Below, one piece after another: positions 15,798-24,175 of a stretch of 64,000 nt of DNA. Within the stretch, counting starts at the first letter, position 1. Every line of letters begins with the position of its first letter. The stretch comes from Corallococcus caeni (GTDB lineage Bacteria > Myxococcota > Myxococcia > Myxococcales > Myxococcaceae): the NCBI RefSeq assembly GCF_036245865.1, contig NZ_BTTW01000002.1:1426001-1490000 (forward strand). Direction: 5' to 3'. The notes under the pieces were generated by a model that was not told the origin of the DNA, did no database searches, and worked only from the letters and a program-made list of their open reading frames with translations. The position numbers and the translations under genes were made by a program.

Positions 15798-18551
15798 CTA
15801 CGGCACCGACACCGCCTGGAGGGCGGCGCGGCTGGGCGCCTCATCCCCCGTGACGCTCACCACGAGGCGCTGGAGGCAGCCCGCGAACTCCTGCTTCAGC
15901 GCGTCCGCCGTCACCGCCTGGAGGTGCGCGGGGCGCTGGGCCAGCGCCTCCACCGGGAAGCCCCGCACGCGCGCCTGCAGCAGCGCCGTCACCCAGGCGT
16001 CCGTGGAGATGAACGACACCGCCTGCTGCGCCAGCAACCGCGCCCGGGCGAGCTCCAGGTCCTGCGCGGACACCTCCTTGGCGAACGCCGCCAGCGTCTC
16101 ACGCAGCGACCCCACGCCCTCGCTCAGCCGCTGCGCGTCCAGGCTGCCCTCCAGCAGCAGGTGCGCCGCGCCGCCCCGGCCAATCCAGGGCTGGGCCCCG
16201 AAGCCGTACGACGCCCCCGTCCCGGAGCGCGTCCGCTCGTAGACCTCCACCTCCAGCAGCTCCGCCATCAGCGCGTAGCGCGCCTCCAGCTCCGGCGTGG
16301 CCGTGGGCAGCCGGCAGGCCAGCTGCACCTGGCCCTGGCTGGCCCCGGGGCGCGCGGTGAAGAGCGTGCTCACGTTCGCGGACGCGGCGGGCAGCACCGG
16401 CGCCGGCGGCACGGCCACCGGCTGCGGCTTGCCCCGGCTCCAGTCGCCCAGGTACTTGCGCACCAGCGGCTCGACCTCCTTCACGTCGAACTCCCCCGCC
16501 ACCACCACCACCGTGTTGCCAGGGCGGTAGACGTCCTCCAGCCACGCCTGCGCCTCGGACCAGGACACCTTGCCCATCTGCGCGCCCGTCGCCTCGTTGG
16601 CGTAGGGGTGCGTGCCATAGAGCGCGTGCATCAGGTCCCGGTGCGCCAGCACCTCCGGGCGCGTGTCCACCGCCTCGCGCCACGGCTGCACCTGCTCGCG
16701 CCAGTAGCGCACCACGTCCTCCGACGTGCGGGTGGTGGACAGGTCCTCGGCGAGCATCGCCAGCATGTTGCCCACGTTGCCCGCCGTGCCGGCCATGTCC
16801 ACGCGCACGTGGTCCAGCTCCGTGCGGGTGCCCGAGTGCAGGCCCCAGTCGCTCAGGTGACCCTCGAAGTACGACTCGCGGAAGGCGCCCCACTTCGCCA
16901 GGTCCGCCACGCCCGGCTTCTCTCCGTGCGCCGTCCCGCCGCCCAGCGCCGCGCCCACCCGCACCACCGGCAGGCCCGGCCGGGGCACCAGCAGCACCTC
17001 CATGCCGTTCTCCAGCTTCAGCACCTGCACCGGGGCCGTGGTGGCCGTCAGCATGGAGGGCGTGACGCGCTCGCCGCCCACCACCGCGGGCTCGCCCCCG
17101 GGCAGCTTCGCCAGCACGGGGACCGCCGTCGGAAGGCCGCTCTCCCCGGGCCGCACGAGGAGGGCGTGCGCCCGGTCGCGCTGGAGCCACTGGTACGCGA
17201 AGTCCGTCACCTTGCCGCCGTCCAGCCCCATCAGCGCCATCTGCGAGCGCGTGTACGAGCGCACGTCCGTCGTGAAGTGGGTGAGCAGCGCGCGGCTCTT
17301 CGTGCGCGCCAGCAGCCGCTCCGACTCCAGCACCATGCTGGTCACCACCTGGCGGCGCAGGGACTGGAAGTTGAACTCCTGGCCCAGCACGTTGCCGGCT
17401 TCAATCTCCCCGGTCCACGTCTTGTAGACCTGGTCCAGGACCTTCTCCGCCGAGCGCTCCGGGTGGTCCCCGCGCGACAGGTGCACGCGCACGATGAGCA
17501 GCGACGCGCGGGTGCCGGACACCAGGCTCGTGGAGATGCCCGCGATGTCGCCGTCGTTGCGCACCGCTTCCCAGAGCTTGTTGTCCAGGCTGACCTCCAC
17601 GAAGTCGTGCAGGGCGCTGGCCTCGTCGAAGGCGCGCGGCAGCACCCACGACAGGTACAGCTCCGGCGACGGCACCGCCGCCGCGTACACCGGCAGCGTC
17701 TTGCTGACCGGCGCGACCGGAGGCTCCGCGCGCTTCGCGGGCATGCGCGCGTCCTGGGCCAGCGGGGCGCCGGTGCCCACCCACGCGGACGGGAGGTTCT
17801 GCTGGAGCGTGGCCTCCACCTCCGCCAGGTCCACGTCCCCGGAGATGACCAGGGTGACGTTGTCCGGACGGTAGTGGGCGCGCGCGAAGCGGTGCGCGTC
17901 CGACAGGGTGAGGGCGGACAGCGACTCGTGCGACCCCGCCACGGGCCGCGAGTACGGGTCCCCCGCCGGGAAGGACACCGCGTGCACCCAGCTGTACACC
18001 TGGCCCACGTAGCCCGTCTCGTTGCGCTGGCGCAGTTCGTTGCGCACCACCTCGCGCTCCACCGCGAAGACCTCCGGGCTGACGTTGGAGAGCGGCGACG
18101 ACAGCCGCTCGCCCTCCAGCTTCACCAGCGTGGCCAGCGACTCCTTGGGGGCGAGCTCCTCATAGGCCGTGTAGTCCAGGCTGGTGGAGGCGTTGGAGTG
18201 GCCCGCGCCGGAGGCATTGAGCCGCGCCCGCACGGACGGGCCGTTGGCGGGCCGTGCGCGGAAGGCCAGGTGCTCCACCAGGTGCGCCAGCCCCTCCTTG
18301 CCGCCCGGATCGCTGGAGCTGCCCGCGCCCACCACCGCGACCACCGCCACCACGGGCGAGCGCGCGTCGCGCTCCACCACCACGCGCAGGCCGGACGGCA
18401 TGCGGAAGTCACGCAAGGGGAAGGACACGTCGCGCATGACGACCTGCCCGCGCTGCGGAAGCGTGGCGCAGCCGCCCAGCGTCAGGGACAGGGAGGTCAG
18501 CGCGGCCACGGCCAGGCGCGACGCGCGGAAGGGACCCGACAGGAAAGACAT
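15798..18551 (-). CDS. M16 family zinc metallopeptidase, two-domain lipoprotein
   Basis: 917 aa. ATG 18551 has GGAG at 5 nt. The signal peptide ends in LTLGGC (lipidated C28). The N-terminal M16 domain has the inverted zinc motif HLVEH (H90, E93, H94), and the third ligand probably lies in the downstream EREVVRNEL segment. The second M16 pair, from about residue 500 (VLLVPRPGLPVVRVGAALGGG), has lost HxxEH (reads LAKWGAFRE). The protein is thus an active/inactive pair fused in one chain, as in pitrilysin-like and processing-peptidase-like enzymes. Probably a periplasmic or outer-membrane peptidase that degrades peptides. The longer open frame to 18710 is not needed. Upstream is a C-tract (18740-18750). 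Confidence 0.93.
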   Translation of the reverse strand: MSFLSGPFRASRLAVAALTSLSLTLGGCATLPQRGQVVMRDVSFPLRDFRMPSGLRVVVERDARSPVVAVVAVVGAGSSSDPGGKEGLAHLVEHLAFRARPANGPSVRARLNASGAGHSNASTSLDYTAYEELAPKESLATLVKLEGERLSSPLSNVSPEVFAVEREVVRNELRQRNETGYVGQVYSWVHAVSFPAGDPYSRPVAGSHESLSALTLSDAHRFARAHYRPDNVTLVISGDVDLAEVEATLQQNLPSAWVGTGAPLAQDARMPAKRAEPPVAPVSKTLPVYAAAVPSPELYLSWVLPRAFDEASALHDFVEVSLDNKLWEAVRNDGDIAGISTSLVSGTRASLLIVRVHLSRGDHPERSAEKVLDQVYKTWTGEIEAGNVLGQEFNFQSLRRQVVTSMVLESERLLARTKSRALLTHFTTDVRSYTRSQMALMGLDGGKVTDFAYQWLQRDRAHALLVRPGESGLPTAVPVLAKLPGGEPAVVGGERVTPSMLTATTAPVQVLKLENGMEVLLVPRPGLPVVRVGAALGGGTAHGEKPGVADLAKWGAFRESYFEGHLSDWGLHSGTRTELDHVRVDMAGTAGNVGNMLAMLAEDLSTTRTSEDVVRYWREQVQPWREAVDTRPEVLAHRDLMHALYGTHPYANEATGAQMGKVSWSEAQAWLEDVYRPGNTVVVVAGEFDVKEVEPLVRKYLGDWSRGKPQPVAVPPAPVLPAASANVSTLFTARPGASQGQVQLACRLPTATPELEARYALMAELLEVEVYERTRSGTGASYGFGAQPWIGRGGAAHLLLEGSLDAQRLSEGVGSLRETLAAFAKEVSAQDLELARARLLAQQAVSFISTDAWVTALLQARVRGFPVEALAQRPAHLQAVTADALKQEFAGCLQRLVVSVTGDEAPSRAALQAVSVP

Positions 18552-18739
18552 ACGACTCCAGGTACGGACCCGGAGGCAGCCCACGCGGGGCGCACGGCCC
18601 CACGCCTCCCCCCGGGCGGGAAATGAATGAATGCAGGTGTGAATGGCCGGGGAGACAAAGCCTGACGGAAGACAGGCCGGAACGACAAAGGCAGACGACG
18701 GCGGGTTCATAGCATTCCCGCCACGGGCTCGTCACCCCT

Positions 18740-18750
18740 CCCCCCCCCCC
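18740..18750 (+). repeat. Eleven-cytosine homopolymer
   Basis: A run of 11 C in the 276-bp region between the divergent M16 gene (start 18551) and the lipoprotein at 18828. It is slippage-prone. Confidence 0.9.
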
Positions 18751-18827
18751 TCCCAGGAGGGAATGGCAGGAGTTGCAGGGAGCCCGGGCTCCGCCGGGTC
18801 CCCGGTCCTCCGGCTAGGATACGGGCC

Positions 18828-19364
18828 ATGTCCCGTCCGCCGCGCACCGTGCTGCCGCTGCTGGCCTGCGCCCTCTGCGTCTCCTCCTGCTACTGGCTGG
18901 ACAACCTGCCCAGGGCCTCGGGTGAATGCGTGGGCACGCATCAGGGACGGCGCGTGCACTGGCCCCTCCTGGAGGAGTCCTCGCTGGTGCACCGCTCCGA
19001 GCAGGGCGAGCTGCCGGACACCTTCGTCGACCTGGACTACACGCCGGACGGCGAGCCGGCGCTGGAGGGCTTCGGCGTGGACATCCACCTGGTGGAGGGC
19101 GCCCGGGTGGAGGAGGACCGGACGGTGGGGCTCCATCCCCAGCAGGGGCAGCTGGTGCCCGCGGAGCCGTCACTGGTGACGCGGTGGGTGGGGAACATCG
19201 GCGGGTCGTCCGGCTACCTCGCCGTGCCGGGCGTCCCGGTGGAGGGCTCGGTGACGCTGGACGCGCTGTCGGGAGCGGCCGCGGAGGGCCACTTCGTCTA
19301 CCGCTATGCCGACGGCGGCCAGCTGACGTGCACCTTCGAGGTGATTGTCGCCGCCAGCGAATGA
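18828..19364 (+). CDS. Hypothetical lipoprotein
   Basis: 178 aa. The signal peptide ends in LCVSSC (lipobox, Cys21). The mature protein is beta-rich with two further cysteines (GECVGTH near residue 33, LTCTF near residue 168). A disulfide between them is likely. No family recognised. It stands alone, 186 bp before the next gene on the same strand and divergent from the M16 peptidase. Confidence 0.8.
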   Translation: MSRPPRTVLPLLACALCVSSCYWLDNLPRASGECVGTHQGRRVHWPLLEESSLVHRSEQGELPDTFVDLDYTPDGEPALEGFGVDIHLVEGARVEEDRTVGLHPQQGQLVPAEPSLVTRWVGNIGGSSGYLAVPGVPVEGSVTLDALSGAAAEGHFVYRYADGGQLTCTFEVIVAASE

Positions 19365-19551
19365 CGCGGTGGGACTGACAGGACGGGTGGGGGGCCTGGT
19401 TGGGATGGGCCGGATCCGCGAGTGGCGCGCGCACGTCGGCCCCCTCACGGAAGGCTTTCCCGCCGCGTCCGGCGTTCCGGTGGAGGGGGCGCTGGGACGA
19501 CGACGATGACGACGACTGAGCCGTGCGCCGGCGTTTGTTAGTCTCAAGGCC

Positions 19552-20130
19552 ATGGGCGTCCACGACTACCGATGCAGTGTCTGCGGTCCTCCCACGACGT
19601 ACGCGTGCGGTGAGAAGACAGGCGAGGAGTGCGAGGAGGAGGGGATGGGCGATGACGAGGCCATCCTGGACCTGTTCTTCTTCGCCGCCGACGAGGCGCC
19701 GGAGGACGCCGACGCCTTCGAGGCGGCCCGGGGCCGCGCCCGGCGCACGCGGACGCAGCCCTTCGGCTACGACTGGGGCGAATGGGAGTTCGTCCCCAGC
19801 CTCAACTACCGGCAGCTGCTCATGGATGACGACGACGCCACGGGCGTCTGGCGCATCGAGCCGTTCGACGAGGACGAGAGCGACGGCAACCCCGTCTCGC
19901 TGGAGATTCCGGAGGACGAGCGCGTCTGGGTGGTCAACTACTGCTCCAAGTGCCATCCGCTGTTCGCGGAAGGCAAGCCGCCCCAGGACGAGCCCTGTCT
20001 GGAGTACCTCCGGGCCGTCGCCGAGAACCTGGAGCTGGACTTCGACGGCGTGAAGGGGAGCGCGGACAAGCCCGGCTTCATCGCCACCGTGCGGGAGCGG
20101 GTCGCGCGCAGGCGGCCGGTGTCCCGCTGA
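19552..20130 (+). CDS. Acidic protein with CxxC zinc-binding pairs, function unknown
   Basis: 192 aa, no signal peptide. The N-terminus YRCSVCGPPTTYACG and a second pair, NYCSKCHPLFA at about residue 128, give two CxxC sites that could form a zinc ribbon. Between them is a strongly acidic region (EECEEEGMGDDEAILDLFF; DDDDATGVWRIEPFDEDE). The C-terminal 50 aa form charged helices (CLEYLRAVAENLELDFDG, TVRERVARRR). Cytoplasmic. Convergent with the ferritin-like gene, 14 bp away. No family recognised. Confidence 0.75.
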   Translation: MGVHDYRCSVCGPPTTYACGEKTGEECEEEGMGDDEAILDLFFFAADEAPEDADAFEAARGRARRTRTQPFGYDWGEWEFVPSLNYRQLLMDDDDATGVWRIEPFDEDESDGNPVSLEIPEDERVWVVNYCSKCHPLFAEGKPPQDEPCLEYLRAVAENLELDFDGVKGSADKPGFIATVRERVARRRPVSR

Positions 20131-20144
20131 GCGCGGCAAGCGCC

Positions 20145-20897
20145 TCAGCCGGTGGAGACCCGCGCGGCGGCGGCGCGGAGGTCCTCCGGGAGGTTGGCGA
20201 CCCAGTCGGTGACCTCTTCCAGGTGCAGCGTCTCCTCGCGCAGGACCTCGCGGAAGGCGTCCACCAGGTCGGACGGCCCCAATTCCTGGGTCAGGTCCAC
20301 GAGCAGCGCCCAGCCGGCGTTGTTGAGGATCTCCGAGATGAGGACCGCGCGCAGCGCGTCCTGGAGCGTGGCGCACGGGTCGTCCACGGCGCGCAGCAGC
20401 CCATGCGTCCGCGGGTCGGCGCCGTCCCCGGACACCGTCACCTGGGCCGCGTCCATCCCGAGCCGGTAGATGCACTCGCGGACGAGGTTCAGGTGGTCCA
20501 GCTCCTGGTTGTGCAGCTCCACGAGCCGCTCCGGCGTGGGGCCTCCCGGGTAGCTGCCCAGGGCATGGGTCTTCACCAGGAGCCCCGCGTAGAGCCGTGA
20601 GCTGATCCGCTCGAAGGACAGCCGCTCCCGCAGCTGGGCGACGAAGATGAGGGGCGTGGGGTGATCCGCGGCCTGGAGGGCACTGCCCACCACCTCCTTG
20701 AAGTCCGGCAGGTGCAGCTCCCCCAGGTGCCCCGCGATGCGCATGAGGTTCACGCGCAGGAAGCGCACGGCGCTGCCGGAAGGGGACAGGGTCGGGTTGC
20801 GGAACAGCTCCTCCCGGGCCACCTGCTCCAGCTCCTCGGCGCTGAGCCGTGTCGCCGTGTGCTTCAGGCCCCAGTCACCACCTTCACCAGAAGACAT
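20145..20897 (-). CDS. Ferritin-like four-helix protein
   Basis: 250 aa from ATG 20897, which has GGGGAGGG 5-6 nt upstream. The helical C-terminal 160 aa contain carboxylate/His spacing typical of ferritin-like diiron proteins: a Glu in LRERLSFERISSRLYAGL, HNQELDHLNLV (ExxH), ISEILNNAGWALL (Glu) and REETLHLEEV (ExxH). The N-terminal 70 aa also form helices (LSAEELEQVAREELFRN). An iron-binding or redox stress role is inference. It is followed at 98 bp by the AraC regulator on the same strand but has its own ribosome-binding site. Confidence 0.72.
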   Translation of the reverse strand: MSSGEGGDWGLKHTATRLSAEELEQVAREELFRNPTLSPSGSAVRFLRVNLMRIAGHLGELHLPDFKEVVGSALQAADHPTPLIFVAQLRERLSFERISSRLYAGLLVKTHALGSYPGGPTPERLVELHNQELDHLNLVRECIYRLGMDAAQVTVSGDGADPRTHGLLRAVDDPCATLQDALRAVLISEILNNAGWALLVDLTQELGPSDLVDAFREVLREETLHLEEVTDWVANLPEDLRAAAARVSTG

Positions 20898-20994
20898 CTC
20901 GGCCCTCCCCACGGGCATGCCTTCCAGCGCGATGGCCCGGAAGGGGGGCACAACGTGGAGACGATGCGCCCCCTCCGCCATTGGTACTGGGGTG

Positions 20995-21933
20995 CTATCG
21001 CGCCGCCGCCGGGGCGGAGCCCAGGGACTCGCGCAGCCTCGCGATGTCACGGGAGGGTGGCGCACCGAACATCCGGCTGTACTCGCGGCTGAACTGGGAC
21101 GGGCTCTCGTAGCCCACGGAGTGGCCGGCCATCGCCGCGTCCATGGCCTGCGCCAGCATCAGGCGCCGGGCCTCCTGGAGCCGCAGCTGCTTCTGGTACT
21201 GCAGCGGGCTCATGGCGGTGACGGACTTGAAGTGGTGGTGGAGCGCGGACGGGCTCATGTGGACGGCGCGCGCCAGCCGTTCGATGCGCAGCGGCGCGGC
21301 GTAGTGCTCCTTGAGCCAGTGGATGGCGCGGGTGACGGACTCCCGGCGGCTGTCCGCCACGGCGATGCGCCGCAGCCGTTCGGAGTTCTCCCCGGACAGC
21401 AGCCGGTAGAGGATCTCTCGGATGACGAGCGGCGCGAGCACGGGGATGTCGCGCGGCGTGTCCAGCAGCCGCACCAGCCGCGCGGTCGCGTCCAGCAGCG
21501 GCGCGCCCACGGGGCCCAACGCCAGACCCCGGACCTTGTCCGTGGGGCCGGGCGCGTCCAGCTCCGCCTCCATCATCAGGCTGCCCAGCTGCCCGGGCTC
21601 CAGGTCCAGCCGGAAGCACAGGTAGGGCGCGGCGGGCGAGGCCTCCACCACCTGCCCCGTGACGGGCAGGTCCACGGACGCGACGAGGCACTGGTCCGGG
21701 CCATAGACATACAGCTCGTCGCCCAGGAGCACCTGCTTGCGGCCCCGCGCCACGATGCACAGCGCCGGTTCCTGCAGCGCGTGCAGCGGCGTGGAGGGCT
21801 GGGACGCGCGGATGAGCACCACGCGGGGGATGGCGGTGGCGTGGATGCCGTCCGTGGGCGTGTGGCGCTCCAGGAGCGTCGCCAGCTCGGACAGGTGCGG
21901 GCTCAGGGCGGAGTCGGGGCGGGCAGTGGGCAT
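20995..21933 (-). CDS. AraC family transcriptional regulator
   Basis: 312 aa. N-terminal AraC_N-type sensing domain (about 15-190; RVVLIRASQPSTPLHALQEPALCIVARGRKQV is typical). The C-terminal double helix-turn-helix is at about 215-300 (LRIERLARAVHMSPSALHHHFKSVTAMSPLQYQKQLRLQEARRLM, then VGYESPSQFSREYSRMFG). It is divergent from an SDR gene, the usual layout for this regulator type and its target. An imperfect dyad at 21963-22002 in the shared intergenic region may be its operator. The effector is unknown, presumably an aldehyde or related electrophile given the SDR partner. Confidence 0.92.
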   Translation of the reverse strand: MPTARPDSALSPHLSELATLLERHTPTDGIHATAIPRVVLIRASQPSTPLHALQEPALCIVARGRKQVLLGDELYVYGPDQCLVASVDLPVTGQVVEASPAAPYLCFRLDLEPGQLGSLMMEAELDAPGPTDKVRGLALGPVGAPLLDATARLVRLLDTPRDIPVLAPLVIREILYRLLSGENSERLRRIAVADSRRESVTRAIHWLKEHYAAPLRIERLARAVHMSPSALHHHFKSVTAMSPLQYQKQLRLQEARRLMLAQAMDAAMAGHSVGYESPSQFSREYSRMFGAPPSRDIARLRESLGSAPAAAR

Positions 21934-21962
21934 GCACGCCGGTTCTAACCCCGGACGGAAGC

Positions 21963-22002
21963 GGGTGCTCGTGCAGGAATGGGCAAGGGTCCGCGAGCAT
22001 CC
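21963..22002. promoter_or_regulatory. Imperfect dyad between divergent araC-type and SDR genes
   Basis: GGGTGCTCG (21963-21971) and CGAGCATCC (21994-22002) are inverted repeats matching at 8 of 9 positions, with centres about 31 bp apart. This is a candidate operator for the AraC-family regulator. Confidence 0.4.
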
Positions 22003-22089
22003 GGATACCGCCGTCCCCGCGCTCCTTGAGAGGGTGCGTTCATCCCCGGCGCCCTCTTCGCGCCGGGCCTTCCACAGGGGACGAACGCG

Positions 22090-22830
22090 ATGACGACGGA
22101 CATCCAGGGCAAGGTGGTGGCCATCACCGGAGCGAGCAGCGGCATTGGCGAGGCGACAGCTCGCCTGCTCGCCAGTCAGGGCGCGAAGGTGGTGCTGGGC
22201 GCGCGCCGGGCGGACCGGCTGGAGGCGCTGACGGGCGAGCTGAGGGCGAAGGGCGGTGAGGCTCGCTACAAGGCGCTGGACGTGACGAAGCGCGAGGACG
22301 TGGACGCCTTCGTGGCCTTCACGCTGAAGGAGTACGGGCGGCTGGACGTGCTCATCAACAACGCGGGGGTGATGCCGCTGTCGAAGCTGGACGAGCTGAA
22401 GGTGGACGAGTGGAACCGGATGATCGACGTGAACATCCGGGGCGTGCTGCACGGCATCGCGGCGGGGCTGCCGGTGATGAAGCGCCAGAAGTCGGGGCAG
22501 TTCATCAACCTGTCTTCCATTGGCGGGCACTCGGTGGTCCCGACGGCGGCGGTCTACTGCGCCACGAAGTACGCGGTGCTGGCCATCTCCGAGGGGCTGC
22601 GCCAGGAGGTGGGCGCGGACCTCCGGGTGACGGTGATTTCTCCGGGAGTCACGCAGTCGGAGCTGGCGGAGAGCATCAGCGACGCGGCGTCGCGCGAGTA
22701 CATGCGCGAGTTCCGCAAGGACGCGATTCCGGCGGATGCCATTGCCCGTGCCATCAGCTACGCCATCAGCCAGCCGGCGGACGTGGACGTGAGCGAAATC
22801 ATCATCCGTCCCACGTCGAGTCCGTACTGA
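22090..22830 (+). CDS. Short-chain dehydrogenase/reductase (SDR)
   Basis: 246 aa, a classical SDR. The NAD(P)-binding TGASSGIG is at about residue 13, NNAG at about residue 90, a catalytic Ser in INLSSIGG and YCATK (Tyr-x-x-x-Lys) near residue 158. ARRADRLEAL after beta-2 suggests NADP preference. The closing ISEIIIRPTSSPY is typical of the YdfG/serine-dehydrogenase-like branch found next to AraC_N regulators. Substrate unknown. Divergent from the AraC gene, which probably controls it. Confidence 0.93.
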   Translation: MTTDIQGKVVAITGASSGIGEATARLLASQGAKVVLGARRADRLEALTGELRAKGGEARYKALDVTKREDVDAFVAFTLKEYGRLDVLINNAGVMPLSKLDELKVDEWNRMIDVNIRGVLHGIAAGLPVMKRQKSGQFINLSSIGGHSVVPTAAVYCATKYAVLAISEGLRQEVGADLRVTVISPGVTQSELAESISDAASREYMREFRKDAIPADAIARAISYAISQPADVDVSEIIIRPTSSPY

Positions 22831-22884
22831 GCGTGGATTGGCGGAATGTCAGCCCTCGCATAGGGTGGGCGTCCTCTCAAAGGT

Positions 22885-24123
22885 ATGCCCATTCTGAAAC
22901 GACCTCTGTCTGCCTTCGTGCTCGGCGCCTGCCTGTTGGCGCTGGGCGCTTGTGATTCGAACTCCAACCCCTCACCTGACGCGGGACCTGGCGTGGACGC
23001 CGGGACCGACGCCGGCACCGACCCGGATGCGGGCTCGGATGCCGATGCCGGCACGGACGCCGGCTCGACGGGCGGCATCCCGGAGGGCCATGTGCTGCTG
23101 ACGCCGTCCGCGACGGAGGTCCACCGCGTTGCGTGGGGACGCGTGGAGACCCCGCTCCGGTTCGCCTTCGTGCCCCAGGCCGGGCACCACTACGACCTCA
23201 TCGTCGAGGCCGGTTCCGATGGCTACGTCCTGGAGATGCGGGACGAGGCAGGGAAGTCGCTCGACTACGGCATCCCGAACCGGGGCGTCAGCTCCACCCC
23301 CCATGCGTGGCATTGGTCCGGGCTCACGGGAGGCGCCGTCCATACGGTGGAGGTCGCGTGGTACTCCGAGTACTCCGAAGCCCCCGTGGCGCCCTTCTCC
23401 TTCCGCTTCGTGGACACGGGCCTGGACGACCATGGCGACCTCTTTGCCACGGCGACGCCCTGGACGCCCTCGGAGCAGGTCCTGACGGGGGCCGGTGAGC
23501 ACTGGGGTGAGCGGGATCTGCTCTCCTTCCAGACCGTGGCGGGCAACGTCTACGCGCTCGAGTGCACCTTCCCCACCCCTTACTGGCAGCTCGCCATCCT
23601 CAACTCGCGCGGACAGGACTACGGCCCCACGGACAACGGCTCCTTCGAGGAGACCCAGGCCGCCGCGGCCTTCAAGTCTCCGGGGGGCGTGTTCTACGCA
23701 CTCATCAAGGACCAGAAGGACAACACCTCCACCCAGCCGTACACCTGCGTCTTGAGGGGCATGGGGGCGGAGGACCACGGGGACACCCTGGAGACCGCCA
23801 CCGCGCTCTCGGCGGGCACGGCGTCCGTGCAGGCGAAGATGGAGACCTTCACGGACAAGGATGTCTTCTCCCTGGGCGTCGTGGCCGGTCACCACTACCG
23901 GGTGTCCTGCACCATCGACGGTAACAAGCAATGCGAGGTCTGGAACATCGAGCCGGGCAGCACCTCCCCGGGCCCGTCGGGCAGTGACCGCACCGTCACG
24001 GTCTTCAAGACGTCCCAGGCCACGCACTTCGTGCGCGTGAACATCAATCCGGTCGTCCCGACGCGCTGGGTGGAGGGCCACTACACCCTCCAGTTCGAGG
24101 ACCTGGGCACGAACGCCCCCTGA
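22885..24123 (+). CDS. Lipoprotein with PPC-like repeats behind an Asp-Ala-Gly linker
   Basis: 412 aa. The signal peptide ends in LALGAC (lipobox). It is followed by a 45-residue low-complexity linker of Asp, Ala, Gly and Thr, a tether common in myxobacterial surface lipoproteins. The remainder holds about three beta-sandwich repeats recalling bacterial pre-peptidase C-terminal (PPC) domains: RFAFVPQAGHHYDLIVEA, DDHGDLFATATPW...DLLSFQTVAGNVYALEC, and EDHGDTLETATAL...DVFSLGVVAGHHYRVSC. No peptidase domain is present. It is 54 bp downstream of the SDR on the same strand; a functional link is not evident. A strong hairpin follows. Confidence 0.85.
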   Translation: MPILKRPLSAFVLGACLLALGACDSNSNPSPDAGPGVDAGTDAGTDPDAGSDADAGTDAGSTGGIPEGHVLLTPSATEVHRVAWGRVETPLRFAFVPQAGHHYDLIVEAGSDGYVLEMRDEAGKSLDYGIPNRGVSSTPHAWHWSGLTGGAVHTVEVAWYSEYSEAPVAPFSFRFVDTGLDDHGDLFATATPWTPSEQVLTGAGEHWGERDLLSFQTVAGNVYALECTFPTPYWQLAILNSRGQDYGPTDNGSFEETQAAAAFKSPGGVFYALIKDQKDNTSTQPYTCVLRGMGAEDHGDTLETATALSAGTASVQAKMETFTDKDVFSLGVVAGHHYRVSCTIDGNKQCEVWNIEPGSTSPGPSGSDRTVTVFKTSQATHFVRVNINPVVPTRWVEGHYTLQFEDLGTNAP

Positions 24124-24134
24124 TGCAGCCCACG

Positions 24135-24167
24135 CCGCGGTCCCGGGACAGCTGCCCGGGACCGCGG
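24135..24167. terminator. Strong bidirectional hairpin terminator
   Basis: Perfect 13-bp inverted repeat (CCGCGGTCCCGGG at 24135-24147 and its complement at 24155-24167) with a 7-nt loop, in the 52-bp gap between the convergent lipoprotein and icmF genes. Confidence 0.8.
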
Positions 24168-24175
24168 TGCTTGCA

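Noticed and set aside
15924..18626. Long frame antisense to the M16 peptidase gene
   Set aside because: No domain motif; the minus strand encodes a complete zinc peptidase.
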